DNA of 47,299 nt from an uncultured Eubacterium sp. (lineage in GTDB: Bacteria > Bacillota > Clostridia > Lachnospirales > Lachnospiraceae). Below the pieces are notes generated by a model, which saw only the letters and a program-made list of their open reading frames with translations, was not told where the DNA came from and searched no databases. Numbering within the stretch: position 1 is the stretch's first letter; the number at the start of each line of letters is the position of its first letter. This document shows positions 9,153 to 17,676 of this stretch, in pieces. The stretch covers positions 70,344 to 117,642 of the forward strand of contig CAJUFM010000001.1 of NCBI GenBank assembly GCA_910585745.1, in the 5' to 3' direction. The position numbers and the translations under genes are program-made.

Positions 9153-10498
9153 TGAAGAATATAAAAATTAGAACAAAATTATTAATTGGATTTTTGATTC
9201 CGGTTTTATTGATGATTGTCAATGTGTTTATGGAAAATACTGCCATGAGAAGGCTCAAACAGGCAGAGGACACAGAAGCATACATAGAAAGCTATTTAGT
9301 GTTTTCGGCAATACTTATCGTTGTTTCCATTCTTGTTATTGTAATATATGCTTATTTTGTCATCCGGACGATCCGGGTATCGGTTTCCCAGCTCTCAACT
9401 GCAGCGAAAGATATTGCACTGGGAAAAGTTGATATTAAGCTGATAAAGCACAACAACGATGAATTTGGCGGGCTGGTAGATGAATATACTAAAGTAATTG
9501 AAAATATCAAGTATCAGGCGGATATTGCAGAAGAAGTTTCAAACGGAAATCTGACGGTGCAGGTAACACCAAAATCAACCGATGATCTTTTGGGGAATTC
9601 CTTAAAGAAACTGGTAGATGATAACCTGCATGCTATGATCAACATCAACGATGCAGCTTCCCAGGTAACTGTTGGTGCATCTCAGGTGGCAGATGCCAGT
9701 CAGTCTCTGGCACAGGGATCTACAGAGCAGGCAAGTGCGATCCAGCAGATCACAGCTTCCATTGATGAAATAGCAGATAAGACAAGACAGAATGCAGAGC
9801 AGGCAAATTCTGCTGCTGAATTAGTGGTTCAGGCAATCTCCGATGTGAAGATGGGAAATAAACAGATGCAGGATATGATGGAAGCAATGAAAGATATCAA
9901 TAAGTCTTCTGAGAGCATCTCTAAGATCATCAAGGTAATTGATGACATTGCATTCCAGACAAATATCCTTGCTTTGAACGCAGCAGTTGAGGCAGCAAGA
10001 GCTGGTGAAGCTGGAAAAGGTTTTGCTGTGGTAGCAGAAGAGGTAAGAAGCCTTGCAGCTAAAAGTGCAGCAGCGGCAGCAGAGACAGCAGAGCTCATTG
10101 AAGATTCCATCGTGAAAGTGGGAGCGGGTTCCAAGATTGCAGATGATACTGCAAAGGCGCTGGATATTATTACAAATGTAGTTGAGAAGAGTGAAGTAAT
10201 CATCAATGGTATTGCAGAGTCTTCTAATTATCAGACCACTGCTGTAGTGCAGATTGAGCAGGCTATATCTCAGGTTTCCCAGGTTGTACAGACCAACTCT
10301 GCTACCAGCGAGCAGTGTGCGGCAGCCAGCGAAGAGTTATCAAATCAGGCGACACGCATGCGTGACCTGCTTTCTATCTACAATACTGGTTCAGATTCAG
10401 GAGCTTCTGCTTTTCGCGGAGACAGCTCTATGTCATCATCAAAGATTAATATGAATGAGCAGATCATTTCCCTTGGAGATGGATTTGACAAGTATTGA
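9152..10498 (+). CDS. methyl-accepting chemotaxis protein without an external sensor domain
   Basis: A 448-residue transducer. Two N-terminal membrane segments (about 9-27 and 49-71) are separated by only about 21 residues, so there is no room for a ligand-binding domain outside the cell. One or two HAMP units follow (about 70-160), then a long helical signalling domain with the CheA/CheW-binding hairpin tip IAFQTNILALNAAVEAARAG. The C terminus ends in a flexible Ser-rich linker and ISLGDGFDKY, which could be a tether for CheR/CheB (inference). It probably senses a membrane or cytoplasmic signal, or the state of another protein. It is the only receptor gene in the window and the last gene of the operon. 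Confidence 0.93.
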   Translation: MKNIKIRTKLLIGFLIPVLLMIVNVFMENTAMRRLKQAEDTEAYIESYLVFSAILIVVSILVIVIYAYFVIRTIRVSVSQLSTAAKDIALGKVDIKLIKHNNDEFGGLVDEYTKVIENIKYQADIAEEVSNGNLTVQVTPKSTDDLLGNSLKKLVDDNLHAMININDAASQVTVGASQVADASQSLAQGSTEQASAIQQITASIDEIADKTRQNAEQANSAAELVVQAISDVKMGNKQMQDMMEAMKDINKSSESISKIIKVIDDIAFQTNILALNAAVEAARAGEAGKGFAVVAEEVRSLAAKSAAAAAETAELIEDSIVKVGAGSKIADDTAKALDIITNVVEKSEVIINGIAESSNYQTTAVVQIEQAISQVSQVVQTNSATSEQCAAASEELSNQATRMRDLLSIYNTGSDSGASAFRGDSSMSSSKINMNEQIISLGDGFDKY

Positions 10499-10536
10499 TC
10501 ATTAAGCATATTGCTTTATATATGTTAAAGGATAGG

Positions 10537-10576
10537 GTCAGGTGTGGAGTACCACACCTGACATCTCCCTTTATTT
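10537..10576 (+). terminator. hairpin terminator of the che-type operon
   Basis: GTCAGGTGTGG (10537-10547), loop AGTA and CCACACCTGAC (10552-10562) form a perfect 11-bp stem. The trailing sequence has only a broken T run (CCCTTTATTT), so termination may be partial. Confidence 0.7.
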
Positions 10577-10680
10577 GCAAGGAAGGCACAGGACAAGCTG
10601 GTATGCTTGCAATTTCCAATTTGGCGCCACCTGTGGTTTTATGGTCTTGTAAAAATTTTTAGAAAAAATGAAAAAAAAGA

Positions 10681-10709
10681 TTGCAATATAGGTGCTGTTT
10701 TAGTAAAAT
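10681..10709 (+). promoter_or_regulatory. promoter of tRNA-Pro
   Basis: TTGCAA (10681-10686), a 17-bp spacer and TAAAAT (10704-10709) end 11 bases before the tRNA 5' end. Confidence 0.65.
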
Positions 10710-10720
10710 AATATAGTAAA

Positions 10721-10794
10721 CGGAGCATGGCGTAGTTTGGTAGCGCGCACGGCTGGGGGCCGTGAGGTCGCAGGTTCAAATCCTGTTGCTCCGA
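10721..10794 (+). tRNA. tRNA-Pro (anticodon GGG)
   Basis: A 74-base cloverleaf. The acceptor stem is CGGAGCA/TGCTCCG with discriminator A. The anticodon stem is CACGG/CCGTG around loop CTGGGGG, giving anticodon GGG. The T arm contains GGTTCAAATCC. The 3' CCA is not encoded. It has its own promoter and a terminator just downstream, so it is a single-gene unit. Confidence 0.95.
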
Positions 10795-10811
10795 TTTTTC
10801 AAGGGTATTAT

Positions 10812-10848
10812 AAAAGAACGGGTTGTGGCTACCCGTTCTTTTGTCTTT
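10812..10848 (+). terminator. intrinsic terminator of tRNA-Pro
   Basis: AAAAGAACGGGT (10812-10823) pairs with ACCCGTTCTTTT (10831-10842) around a 7-base loop. The stem has A and T tracts on both sides, so it may also serve the minus-strand lipoprotein gene that ends at 10875. Confidence 0.85.
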
Positions 10849-10874
10849 CAAACTTCCCTGTTTTTGCATTCAGA

Positions 10875-11936
10875 TTATGAATGACTCAGTTCATTATAAA
10901 ATTCCACAAGCTGATCGAACGTCTTACGATATTTTTTGCTAACCTTATAAGAATAATTGTTATTATCATTTGTATAAATATTAAATAGTATTTTATCTCC
11001 TTGAAAAATATCCATACTTTTCTTCAATTTTTCTTCATCAGTGAATAAAAATTGTAGAAATGAAGTATAAAGTGATACACCATTTTTAATCTCAGGATCT
11101 AAGTTATAGGTGCTGCTATCGGATATAATCTTCCCTTTGTTCGATTTTATATATAATTTTTCCGGAGTATGATAATCATTTAGGTCAGTTATAAAAGAGT
11201 TGACAAGTAAACCATTTGATAGTTTGTTGTCTTCAACTACTATAGCCCAGCCTGCAATCATATAATAAAAAGCGTCTTTTTTCTCAGTTATATCAAAGAA
11301 ATTTTTTGATTCCACCCAAACAGTTTCTTTGTCAGAATTTGCTTTTACTGTCAATTTGTCAAGTTTTTTATCTTTTACAATCTGCTTTGCTGTTTTTTTC
11401 AGTTTAGAAAAAGTCCATTTTTGTTTCACAGTAACTTTTATCTGTTTTTCTCCCTGATTACCGCTTGAATCAGAGGCTAGATATTTCACGCTGTATTCTC
11501 CGGCTTTTTTGTTATCAACATTTTGTTCCGAAACCGTGGCTTCGATTTCTTCGCCTGAGTTATCTGTTACTGTTACATCTTTTAATAAGTCATATTCATC
11601 ATTCTCGTAGATCACAATATCTTCTGCATTGATTTCAGGTACAACATCATCATACACATCCACTATGTAAGATGTATCAGCCTGTTTGCTATCAGCTGAA
11701 ATTGTGGCATCAAGGGAGTAAGATCCCACTTTCTGGGAATTAAAAGAATCTGCATTTTTAAATCCCAGTTGGACTCCTTCTTCGCATTCAAATAAGTCAT
11801 TGAGATTAATATTTGTCCCTACTTGAATTCGTGTTTGTTTTTGCTTTACTTTTTCTGTCAGATCCCCCGAACACCCGGTTAACGATATTACACATAATCC
11901 GGTTGCAATCAGAAGACCAATATTCATTTTCCTCAT
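10875..11936 (-). CDS. Ig-like-domain lipoprotein of unknown function
   Basis: A 353-residue secreted lipoprotein. The signal peptide ends in lipobox LTGC, with the lipid-modified Cys near residue 22. The middle (about 95-170) resembles bacterial immunoglobulin-like modules of the DUF5011 type (VPEINAEDIVIYENDEYDL, then a DSSGNQGEKQIKVTV strand end). A preceding region of about 70 residues may be a second degenerate module. The C-terminal 180 residues match no family I recognise. Expected location is the outer face of the membrane. Start 11936 has AAGGAAGG upstream and a strong promoter at 11989-12017. It is monocistronic. Confidence 0.75.
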   Translation of the reverse strand: MRKMNIGLLIATGLCVISLTGCSGDLTEKVKQKQTRIQVGTNINLNDLFECEEGVQLGFKNADSFNSQKVGSYSLDATISADSKQADTSYIVDVYDDVVPEINAEDIVIYENDEYDLLKDVTVTDNSGEEIEATVSEQNVDNKKAGEYSVKYLASDSSGNQGEKQIKVTVKQKWTFSKLKKTAKQIVKDKKLDKLTVKANSDKETVWVESKNFFDITEKKDAFYYMIAGWAIVVEDNKLSNGLLVNSFITDLNDYHTPEKLYIKSNKGKIISDSSTYNLDPEIKNGVSLYTSFLQFLFTDEEKLKKSMDIFQGDKILFNIYTNDNNNYSYKVSKKYRKTFDQLVEFYNELSHS

Positions 11937-11988
11937 GAATTAATTCCTTCCTTTATCTAAGAATTTGTATATAATATTAATTTTTTAT

Positions 11989-12017
11989 ATTATATCATTA
12001 TTTTTGGGGGTATGCAA
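11989..12017 (-). promoter_or_regulatory. promoter of the Ig-like lipoprotein gene
   Basis: On the minus strand, TTGCAT (12017-12012), a 17-bp spacer and a perfect TATAAT (11994-11989) lie about 50 bases upstream of the start codon. Confidence 0.75.
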
Positions 12018-12205
12018 TGAATGTTTCTGGTGTTTTAAATTGTAAAAATATGGTTAGCTGGCACAATTTATGAAACATTAAATGTCGTAAAATAAAAAAG
12101 GTTTTCATGGTAAAAAATTAGATTTTTAGAAGTAATTGTGGTATTCTGTTATTATAAAATGATTGTTTGATTTAGCAAAAAAGTGTGCAAAAGGAGAGGA
12201 AAAAA

Positions 12206-14182
12206 ATGATAAAACTAGATCAAAAGAACAAGAGACTGATCTTTCAGAGGCGAGATGAACTGACCATAATTGAGCCCTATGGGGAGAACTGCCTTCGCTG
12301 CCGGATGACCCGGAATGGGGTGGTCTCGGATGAAAAATGGACTTTGCAGGAGGCTGCCACCAAAGATTGCTGCAGACTGGAAGGAGATGAGATGTTTGCG
12401 ACGATCACCAATGGTGATATGTCTGCTACCATCGAGACAGGACAGCCCTGGTATGGTGGTGTGATCAGTTATTATAAAAAAGGAAAAATGATCTTACATA
12501 CTAAGTTTGAGGGAGACTATGTGAATCGGTTCGTACATGTGGAAGGGGATAATTATCAGATCAAAGTGATCTTTGCTGCAAATGAGGGTGAACATTTTTA
12601 TGGTCTGGGGCAGGAGACGGAGGATGCTTTTGACCGGAAAGGGAGTACGAGCAATCTGGTTCATTACAATACGAAATCCACGATTCCCTTTTTATATTCT
12701 TCTCTGGGATACGGTTTTTTTTGGAACAATCCGTCTCCGGGAAGGTGTGAGACCACGAGGAACCATACGCTCTGGTGCGCCGATAGTGCATATCAGGCAG
12801 ATTATCTCGTGTTTACGGGAGATACGCCTGGGGATGTCATGAAGATTTACAGTGACCTGACGGGGTATGCGCCAAAATTTCCGGCATGGGCGGCAGGTTT
12901 TTGGCAGTGCAAGCTGCGTTACGAAAGCCAGGATGAACTGCTGGAGGTTGCCAGAGAGTATAAAAAGCGGGGGATTCCTATATCAGCCATCGTGATCGAC
13001 TATTTTCACTGGACAGAACAGGGAGAGTGGAAATTTGATCCAAAGTATTGGCCAGATCCTGAGAAAATGTGCCGGGAATTAGCAGAGATGGACATCAAGC
13101 CCGTTGTTTCTATCTGGCCGACCATCAATCCTGACAGTGAGAACTATAACAAAATGAATGATGCCAATATGCTGGTCCGGACGGAGAACGGGCAGTATGG
13201 TACATTTTCCTTTTATGGGCAGCAGACCTTTATCGATGCCATGAATCCGGACACCAGGGAATATGTGTGGGATATTGTGAAAAATAACTATTATGATAAG
13301 GGTATACGGAATTTCTGGCTGGATGAGGCGGAGCCGGAAGTGCACCCACAGCAGTTCGGGCACCTGAAATTTTATCTGGGAAATGGCGCACAGACAGCGA
13401 TGCTCTATCCCTATTATTATGCTAAGATGTTTTATGACGGCCTGAGAGCCCAGGGGGAAGAAGAGATCATTCTTCTGACCAGGGCGGCCTACCCGGGAAG
13501 CCAGAAATTTGGAGCAGCTGTCTGGAATGGAGATATTTTATCGGACTGGGCGGCTCTCCGGCAGAGTGTGACCAGCGGCTTGTCCATGGGAATGTGTGGC
13601 ATACCATGGTGGAACAGTGATATCGGCGGATTTTTAAATGGGGATACAGAGAGCGAGGATTTCAGGGAGCTTATTGTCCGCTGGTTCCAGTTCGGGCTGT
13701 TTTCTCCGATCATGCGGCTTCACGGCGTGCGAAAAAGAGTGGAGGGCCAGCCGGAACCGAATCCAGGGATTATCGAGAGAAGCGGCGGTCCTAATGAAAT
13801 ATGGTGTTTTGGTGAAGAAAATTATAACATTATCAAATCTCTGATCGAGCTGCGGGAAAAGTTGCGCCCTTATATTTTAAAGTATATGGAGATTGCCAGT
13901 CAGACAGGGGCACCCTTGATGCGTCCTATGTTTTTTGATTATCATGAGGATGCCCACTGCTATACCTTAGAGGAGCAGTATATGTTTGGTGAGGATATTT
14001 TGTTTGCCCCTGTCATGCGGAAGGGACAGAGAGAATGTAAAGTATATCTGCCAGAGGGAACGTGGGTCAGTGTGATCGACAAAAAAGAATATGAGGGAAG
14101 GCAAACGATAGAAGTACAAGTGGAACTGGATCAGTTTGCTGCCTTTGTAAAGCAGGGAAGCAGTATTATTGATATCTTTTAA
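12206..14182 (+). CDS. glycoside hydrolase family 31 (alpha-glucosidase/alpha-xylosidase type)
   Basis: A 658-residue retaining exo-glycosidase with no signal peptide, so it is cytoplasmic. An N-terminal beta-sandwich contains GEHFYGLGQETEDAFDRKG. The (beta/alpha)8 domain has nucleophile D373 in FWLDEAEPE and likely acid/base D443 in WNGDILSDW, followed by a C-terminal beta domain. DYFHW near residue 265 resembles YicI-like alpha-xylosidases, but alpha-glucosidase activity is equally possible. Start 12206 has AGGAGAGGA at 12192-12200. There is no transporter or regulator next to it, so its substrate must come from oligosaccharide uptake encoded elsewhere. Confidence 0.92.
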   Translation: MIKLDQKNKRLIFQRRDELTIIEPYGENCLRCRMTRNGVVSDEKWTLQEAATKDCCRLEGDEMFATITNGDMSATIETGQPWYGGVISYYKKGKMILHTKFEGDYVNRFVHVEGDNYQIKVIFAANEGEHFYGLGQETEDAFDRKGSTSNLVHYNTKSTIPFLYSSLGYGFFWNNPSPGRCETTRNHTLWCADSAYQADYLVFTGDTPGDVMKIYSDLTGYAPKFPAWAAGFWQCKLRYESQDELLEVAREYKKRGIPISAIVIDYFHWTEQGEWKFDPKYWPDPEKMCRELAEMDIKPVVSIWPTINPDSENYNKMNDANMLVRTENGQYGTFSFYGQQTFIDAMNPDTREYVWDIVKNNYYDKGIRNFWLDEAEPEVHPQQFGHLKFYLGNGAQTAMLYPYYYAKMFYDGLRAQGEEEIILLTRAAYPGSQKFGAAVWNGDILSDWAALRQSVTSGLSMGMCGIPWWNSDIGGFLNGDTESEDFRELIVRWFQFGLFSPIMRLHGVRKRVEGQPEPNPGIIERSGGPNEIWCFGEENYNIIKSLIELREKLRPYILKYMEIASQTGAPLMRPMFFDYHEDAHCYTLEEQYMFGEDILFAPVMRKGQRECKVYLPEGTWVSVIDKKEYEGRQTIEVQVELDQFAAFVKQGSSIIDIF

Positions 14183-14287
14183 ATATTGACCAGGTGAATA
14201 AAAATTGTTTTTCTTCGGTACAAACAGAAATAAATGTGTTATACTATATTTAGTTCGTTGTGTAGGAATTAAAGGAGAGCAGTGCTT

Positions 14288-15472
14288 ATGTTTAGAAAAT
14301 TAAAAGTTGACAATTTTAAATCATTAGTGAATTTTTCTATTGATTTTTCGCCTATGAGTGTGATTATTGGCAACAATGCCACAGGCAAGAGTAGTGTTTT
14401 GCAGGCAATTGATTTCTTGTGCAGTTCAGTAAAAGAAGATTTTGGGATTATGTTAGAACGTCGGGGCTGGTCGGCAGATAATATCAAGTCTAAATTAATA
14501 AATTCAAACAAAATTCATTTTGAGAGTAATATTTTACTTTATTCGGATGAAGGAGATCTTAGTTATGACTGGAAAATGGTTTTGTCGATTTATACTGGAA
14601 AAAATGAAGTGAGTTTGCTCTCTGAAAGTCTTGTGTGTAATGGAGAAGAATTGTTAGTGTATCAAAAGGGGAAAGATGGACGGATTAAAGATGAATATAA
14701 GGATATTAATATCTTACCCAGAGCGCTGGTAATTCATTCCTCTGTATTACGAATGTTGAACCGAGATGAGAAGTTGGATTTTCGGATTAAACGTTTTGTT
14801 GACTTTTTAGAAAAGTCTGCTTCTTTTGAGATGCTTTCGCCAAATGAAATGAGACTTAGCAGCCGTGGTGTGAAAAAAAGCATTGGAATGTCTGGGAAAA
14901 ATTTACCATCATTTATAAAGCAAATGACATCAGAACAAAAAAAAAGTTTTATGAATAAGCTGACGTTTCTGTTGGGTGATAGAATTTCTGGAGTAGATGC
15001 TAAGACGCAGGGAAAACCTGGTTGGACTCAGATCGATAGTGTGGAAAAGTATAAAAATAAGGAGATCCATGTATCTTCAAAAGAGATGAGCGATGGAATG
15101 CTACGCTTGTTAGCGTTTGTTGCTATCAGTGAAATAAAAGAGTCCAATGCAACAATGCTTTTAGACGAGGTAGAGAATGGTGTAAATACGAATTATGCGG
15201 AGCAGTTGTTAGAACTTCTTGGGAAAATGTATGAAGAGAGAGGACATCAGTTGATTTTGACAACTCATAGCACGGTATTTATGGACTATATTCCACCAGA
15301 AAATATTGTTTATCTGTATCGGGATGATGACGGATACACAAAGTCTGTGCAACTTTTTGAAAGAGAACAGATGAAAGAACAACTGGACTATATGTATCCA
15401 GGAGAGATATTGCTTAATATGTCACAAATGGAGTTGTTGGATAAATTACTTGCATATCGTGAGGAAGGTTGA
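14288..15472 (+). CDS. AAA family ATPase (OLD/RecF-like), probable defence ATPase
   Basis: A 394-residue ABC-type ATPase. The N terminus MFRKLKVDNFKSL is typical of the AAA_15/AAA_21 (OLD-like) class. Walker A is GNNATGKS (K34), Walker B is MLLDEVENG (D293, E294), and the switch histidine is in LTTHST. The signature-like SSKEMSDGMLRLLAF precedes Walker B. There is no nuclease domain in the chain; the next gene, one base away, supplies a TOPRIM-like protein. ATG 14288 is preferred (AAAGGAG 14271-14277, 10-base spacing), with GTG 14282 as an alternative. A TATACT -10 element lies at 14240-14245. AAA plus TOPRIM pairs of this layout are common in anti-phage modules, but identity to any named system is not established here. 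Confidence 0.85.
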   Translation: MFRKLKVDNFKSLVNFSIDFSPMSVIIGNNATGKSSVLQAIDFLCSSVKEDFGIMLERRGWSADNIKSKLINSNKIHFESNILLYSDEGDLSYDWKMVLSIYTGKNEVSLLSESLVCNGEELLVYQKGKDGRIKDEYKDINILPRALVIHSSVLRMLNRDEKLDFRIKRFVDFLEKSASFEMLSPNEMRLSSRGVKKSIGMSGKNLPSFIKQMTSEQKKSFMNKLTFLLGDRISGVDAKTQGKPGWTQIDSVEKYKNKEIHVSSKEMSDGMLRLLAFVAISEIKESNATMLLDEVENGVNTNYAEQLLELLGKMYEERGHQLILTTHSTVFMDYIPPENIVYLYRDDDGYTKSVQLFEREQMKEQLDYMYPGEILLNMSQMELLDKLLAYREEG

Positions 15473-15473
15473 T

Positions 15474-16202
15474 ATGATGAAAATTGCTATAACCGGTGAG
15501 GGAAACACGGATTATGGGAAAAAAGAGTATGGTACAGGAGAGTGGTCGCCAGGACCAGCAATCATTTATGCTGAAAAAATAGCAAAAGAGCAAGGAATGA
15601 ATGTAGAACTGTTGCCAATTGAAAAACAAGACGTCATGAAAGTAAGAGTGCAAGGACGTTCTACAAAGGGACTGTCTGGAAGAGGCATTCCGGCTAAGAA
15701 ATTCATGATATTGAAGAATAAGAATAATTGTGATGCCGGAATATTTTACTGTGATGCTGATAAGGGAACAGGAACCAAAAGCAGCAATTGCTCAGCGGTC
15801 GTTAAACATTATGAAGAAGTGTATGAAGAAGTAAAGAATGGATTGAGTTCAGATCAAGCCATTCCAATGATACCCTTAAGTATGATAGAGTGTTGGATGT
15901 TAGGAGATAAAGCAGCTTTGGAACAAATATTTCATCTTTCTATTTCTGAAAATAAACTGCCGGATAAGCCAGAGTATGTCTGGGGAGCAAAAACGGATCC
16001 TGATAGTGACTATCCGAAAAATTATTTTGTACGACTAATTCGAAGCTTGGATCGTCGGTATGGTACATATCAATCTTGTCAGGAAGATTTTAATAAAATT
16101 GCAGAGCACTCAACAATCTCAACATTACGAAAAACCTGTCCTCTTAGTTATGAGCGTTTTTACACAGATTTTATTAATTTGCTTAAAAATGTAAATGAAT
16201 GA
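15474..16202 (+). CDS. TOPRIM-like (DUF4276-type) protein, partner of the AAA ATPase
   Basis: A 242-residue protein. The N terminus reads AITGEGNTDYG with E9 placed like the TOPRIM/DUF4276 glutamate. A second acidic motif, FYCDADKG (D94, D96), matches the DxD metal site. A third segment, IPLSMIECWMLGDKAALE (E139), resembles the conserved EaWLLaD region of DUF4276 proteins. Together these suggest a metal-dependent nuclease acting with the ATPase encoded one base upstream, whose stop is TGA 15470-15472. The start follows GAGGAAGG at 15461-15468. Family assignment is by motif only. Likely role is the effector of an ATP-gated defence complex (inference). Confidence 0.7.
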   Translation: MMKIAITGEGNTDYGKKEYGTGEWSPGPAIIYAEKIAKEQGMNVELLPIEKQDVMKVRVQGRSTKGLSGRGIPAKKFMILKNKNNCDAGIFYCDADKGTGTKSSNCSAVVKHYEEVYEEVKNGLSSDQAIPMIPLSMIECWMLGDKAALEQIFHLSISENKLPDKPEYVWGAKTDPDSDYPKNYFVRLIRSLDRRYGTYQSCQEDFNKIAEHSTISTLRKTCPLSYERFYTDFINLLKNVNE

Positions 16203-16232
16203 AAATATTCCAAGGAAGAGGCGCCTAATATT

Positions 16233-16268
16233 CAACCCCGGTGTGCCAATTACGGCATACCGGGGTTG
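16233..16268. terminator. hairpin between convergent genes
   Basis: CAACCCCGGTGTGCC (16233-16247) pairs with GGCATACCGGGGTTG (16254-16268) over 15 bp with one G-T wobble. It separates the AAA/TOPRIM pair from the oppositely oriented deacetylase. There are no clear T runs, so Rho-independent termination is plausible but not certain. Confidence 0.6.
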
Positions 16269-16280
16269 TGGCTTAACATA

Positions 16281-17078
16281 TTAAGCTTTTACCTGCCGCC
16301 CCTCATGATTGATGGTATACCCATCTTTCATAATGAGTTCTGAGATCGGTACGAAGGAAAAGCCCTTTTCTTTTAGTGTCTTGATCATGGTATCCAGTGC
16401 CTCCGCTGTATGCTTGGCGCCGTTATGGCAGAGAATGATGGTTCCATTGCCCAGATGTTTATGTTCTGTTACTTTTTTGATGATGGTACTTGCGTCATAG
16501 TCTTTCCAATCCAGGGAATCTACATCCCACTGGATGGGATAATATCCAATTTCCCGGCAGACATTGATCAGGTTGTCATTGTAGTCTCCATAGGGCGGCC
16601 GGAACAGGCACATGTCCTTTCCTGTCAGCTGTTTTACTTTTTCATGGGGTTTCATGATTTCATCCTTGCATTGTTCGGCAGAGAGCTGGGACATCTGCTT
16701 GTGGTTTTCGCTGTGGTTTCCAAGATCATGTCCCCCGGCGGCGATGGCCTTAACGTCATCGGGATATTTTTCAATCCATCCTCCTGTCATGAAAAATGTG
16801 GCGCGGACGTCATTTTGTTTTAAAATCTCCAAGAGTTTGGGAGTGTCTTCATTTCCCCAGGCAGCATCAAAAGAAATAGATATTTTTGCCTCATCCCCTT
16901 TGTCAACACAATAGATCGGAAGTTCTTTCTGGCTTGTATTGACTTGAGAGCTGATGGTGGCAGCGGTTTGTGGGTAAAAATAAATGCTTGTTACAAGAAG
17001 AAGGAGTGAGGTGAGTACGATGGCACCTACCTTTGTAAAAATGATGAGATTCTCTTTTTCTTTTTCAATATCATTCAT
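16281..17078 (-). CDS. polysaccharide deacetylase, PdaB-like
   Basis: A 265-residue CE4/NodB-domain protein with a single N-terminal membrane anchor (about 15-35) and an external catalytic domain. The NodB motif 1 appears as SFDAAWG, with GNHSENH supplying metal-binding histidines, and motif 3 as FRPPYGDYN. IILCHNG is near the end. TFDDG is replaced by SFDAAWG, as in PdaB-type sporulation deacetylases. The inferred role is deacetylation of peptidoglycan or a surface polymer, perhaps during sporulation. It is a single gene, convergent with the defence pair, and its ribosome binding site is weak. Confidence 0.88.
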   Translation of the reverse strand: MNDIEKEKENLIIFTKVGAIVLTSLLLLVTSIYFYPQTAATISSQVNTSQKELPIYCVDKGDEAKISISFDAAWGNEDTPKLLEILKQNDVRATFFMTGGWIEKYPDDVKAIAAGGHDLGNHSENHKQMSQLSAEQCKDEIMKPHEKVKQLTGKDMCLFRPPYGDYNDNLINVCREIGYYPIQWDVDSLDWKDYDASTIIKKVTEHKHLGNGTIILCHNGAKHTAEALDTMIKTLKEKGFSFVPISELIMKDGYTINHEGRQVKA

Positions 17079-17174
17079 AGAATTATTCCCGGCGGATTTT
17101 TTATCATTTTATTTTTAAATTTCTTTTTTTATACCCAGAAGGGTGAAAATAGATGAAATTGTAAAAATTTTCAT

Positions 17175-17208
17175 TTGACAAATGCAGCTGTTTTTGTTAT
17201 TGTATAAT
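17175..17208 (+). promoter_or_regulatory. promoter of tmRNA
   Basis: TTGACA (17175-17180) is followed by a perfect TATAAT (17203-17208), but the spacing is 22 bp. An overlapping TATTGT (17198-17203) gives the canonical 17 bp. The tmRNA begins at about 17226. Confidence 0.6.
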
Positions 17209-17225
17209 CACAGTACGAAAACTTC

Positions 17226-17567
17226 GGGCTTGTACTGGTTTCGACAGGCCGGCTGAAGATGGAGAAGCTATCCGTGGGCTGTGACCACGTTAAAACGCAG
17301 AAAAAATTAAACGCTGACGATAATAGATTAGCATACGCAGCCTAAGTGCTGCTGTCTGACCTGGAGCACCTACACTCTGGGAGCCAGGCATCAATGATGT
17401 AGGAAACGACGTATATTAAGCTTTGCGTATACGGGCGTATTATGAAGCTACTAAAGCCTGAAGGATGTTCATTTCCGTCAGGTGGAGGGAATGTAAAAGA
17501 ATGAACTATGATAGTAGAAGTACATGGGATTCCGGTTTGGACGCGGGTTCGATTCCCGCCAGGTCCA
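17226..17567 (+). ncRNA. ssrA: tmRNA (transfer-messenger RNA)
   Basis: It rescues stalled ribosomes by acting as both tRNA-Ala and mRNA. The 5' part GGGCTTGTACTGGTTTCGAC and 3' part CGGGTTCGATTCCCGCCAGGTCCA are hallmark tmRNA ends. GGGCTTG pairs with CAGGTCC to close the tRNA-like domain. The internal reading frame ends with the tag residues NADDNRLAYAA then TAA (stop at 17343-17345), a degradation signal ending in Ala-Ala. The resume codon is not certain. CCA is not encoded. A strong terminator follows. Confidence 0.95.
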
Positions 17568-17582
17568 TTTTGGTTAAAAGAG

Positions 17583-17624
17583 ATGAACAGCTGCTTTGTT
17601 GAGTGGACAGCTGTTCATTTTTTT
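17583..17624 (+). terminator. intrinsic terminator of tmRNA
   Basis: ATGAACAGCTG (17583-17593) and CAGCTGTTCAT (17608-17618) form a perfect 11-bp stem followed by a run of seven or more T. Confidence 0.9.
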
Positions 17625-17676
17625 ATAGAAAAGTTCGTCTTGTGCGGAGCAAGAATTGCTTTGCAATACTTTGGCG

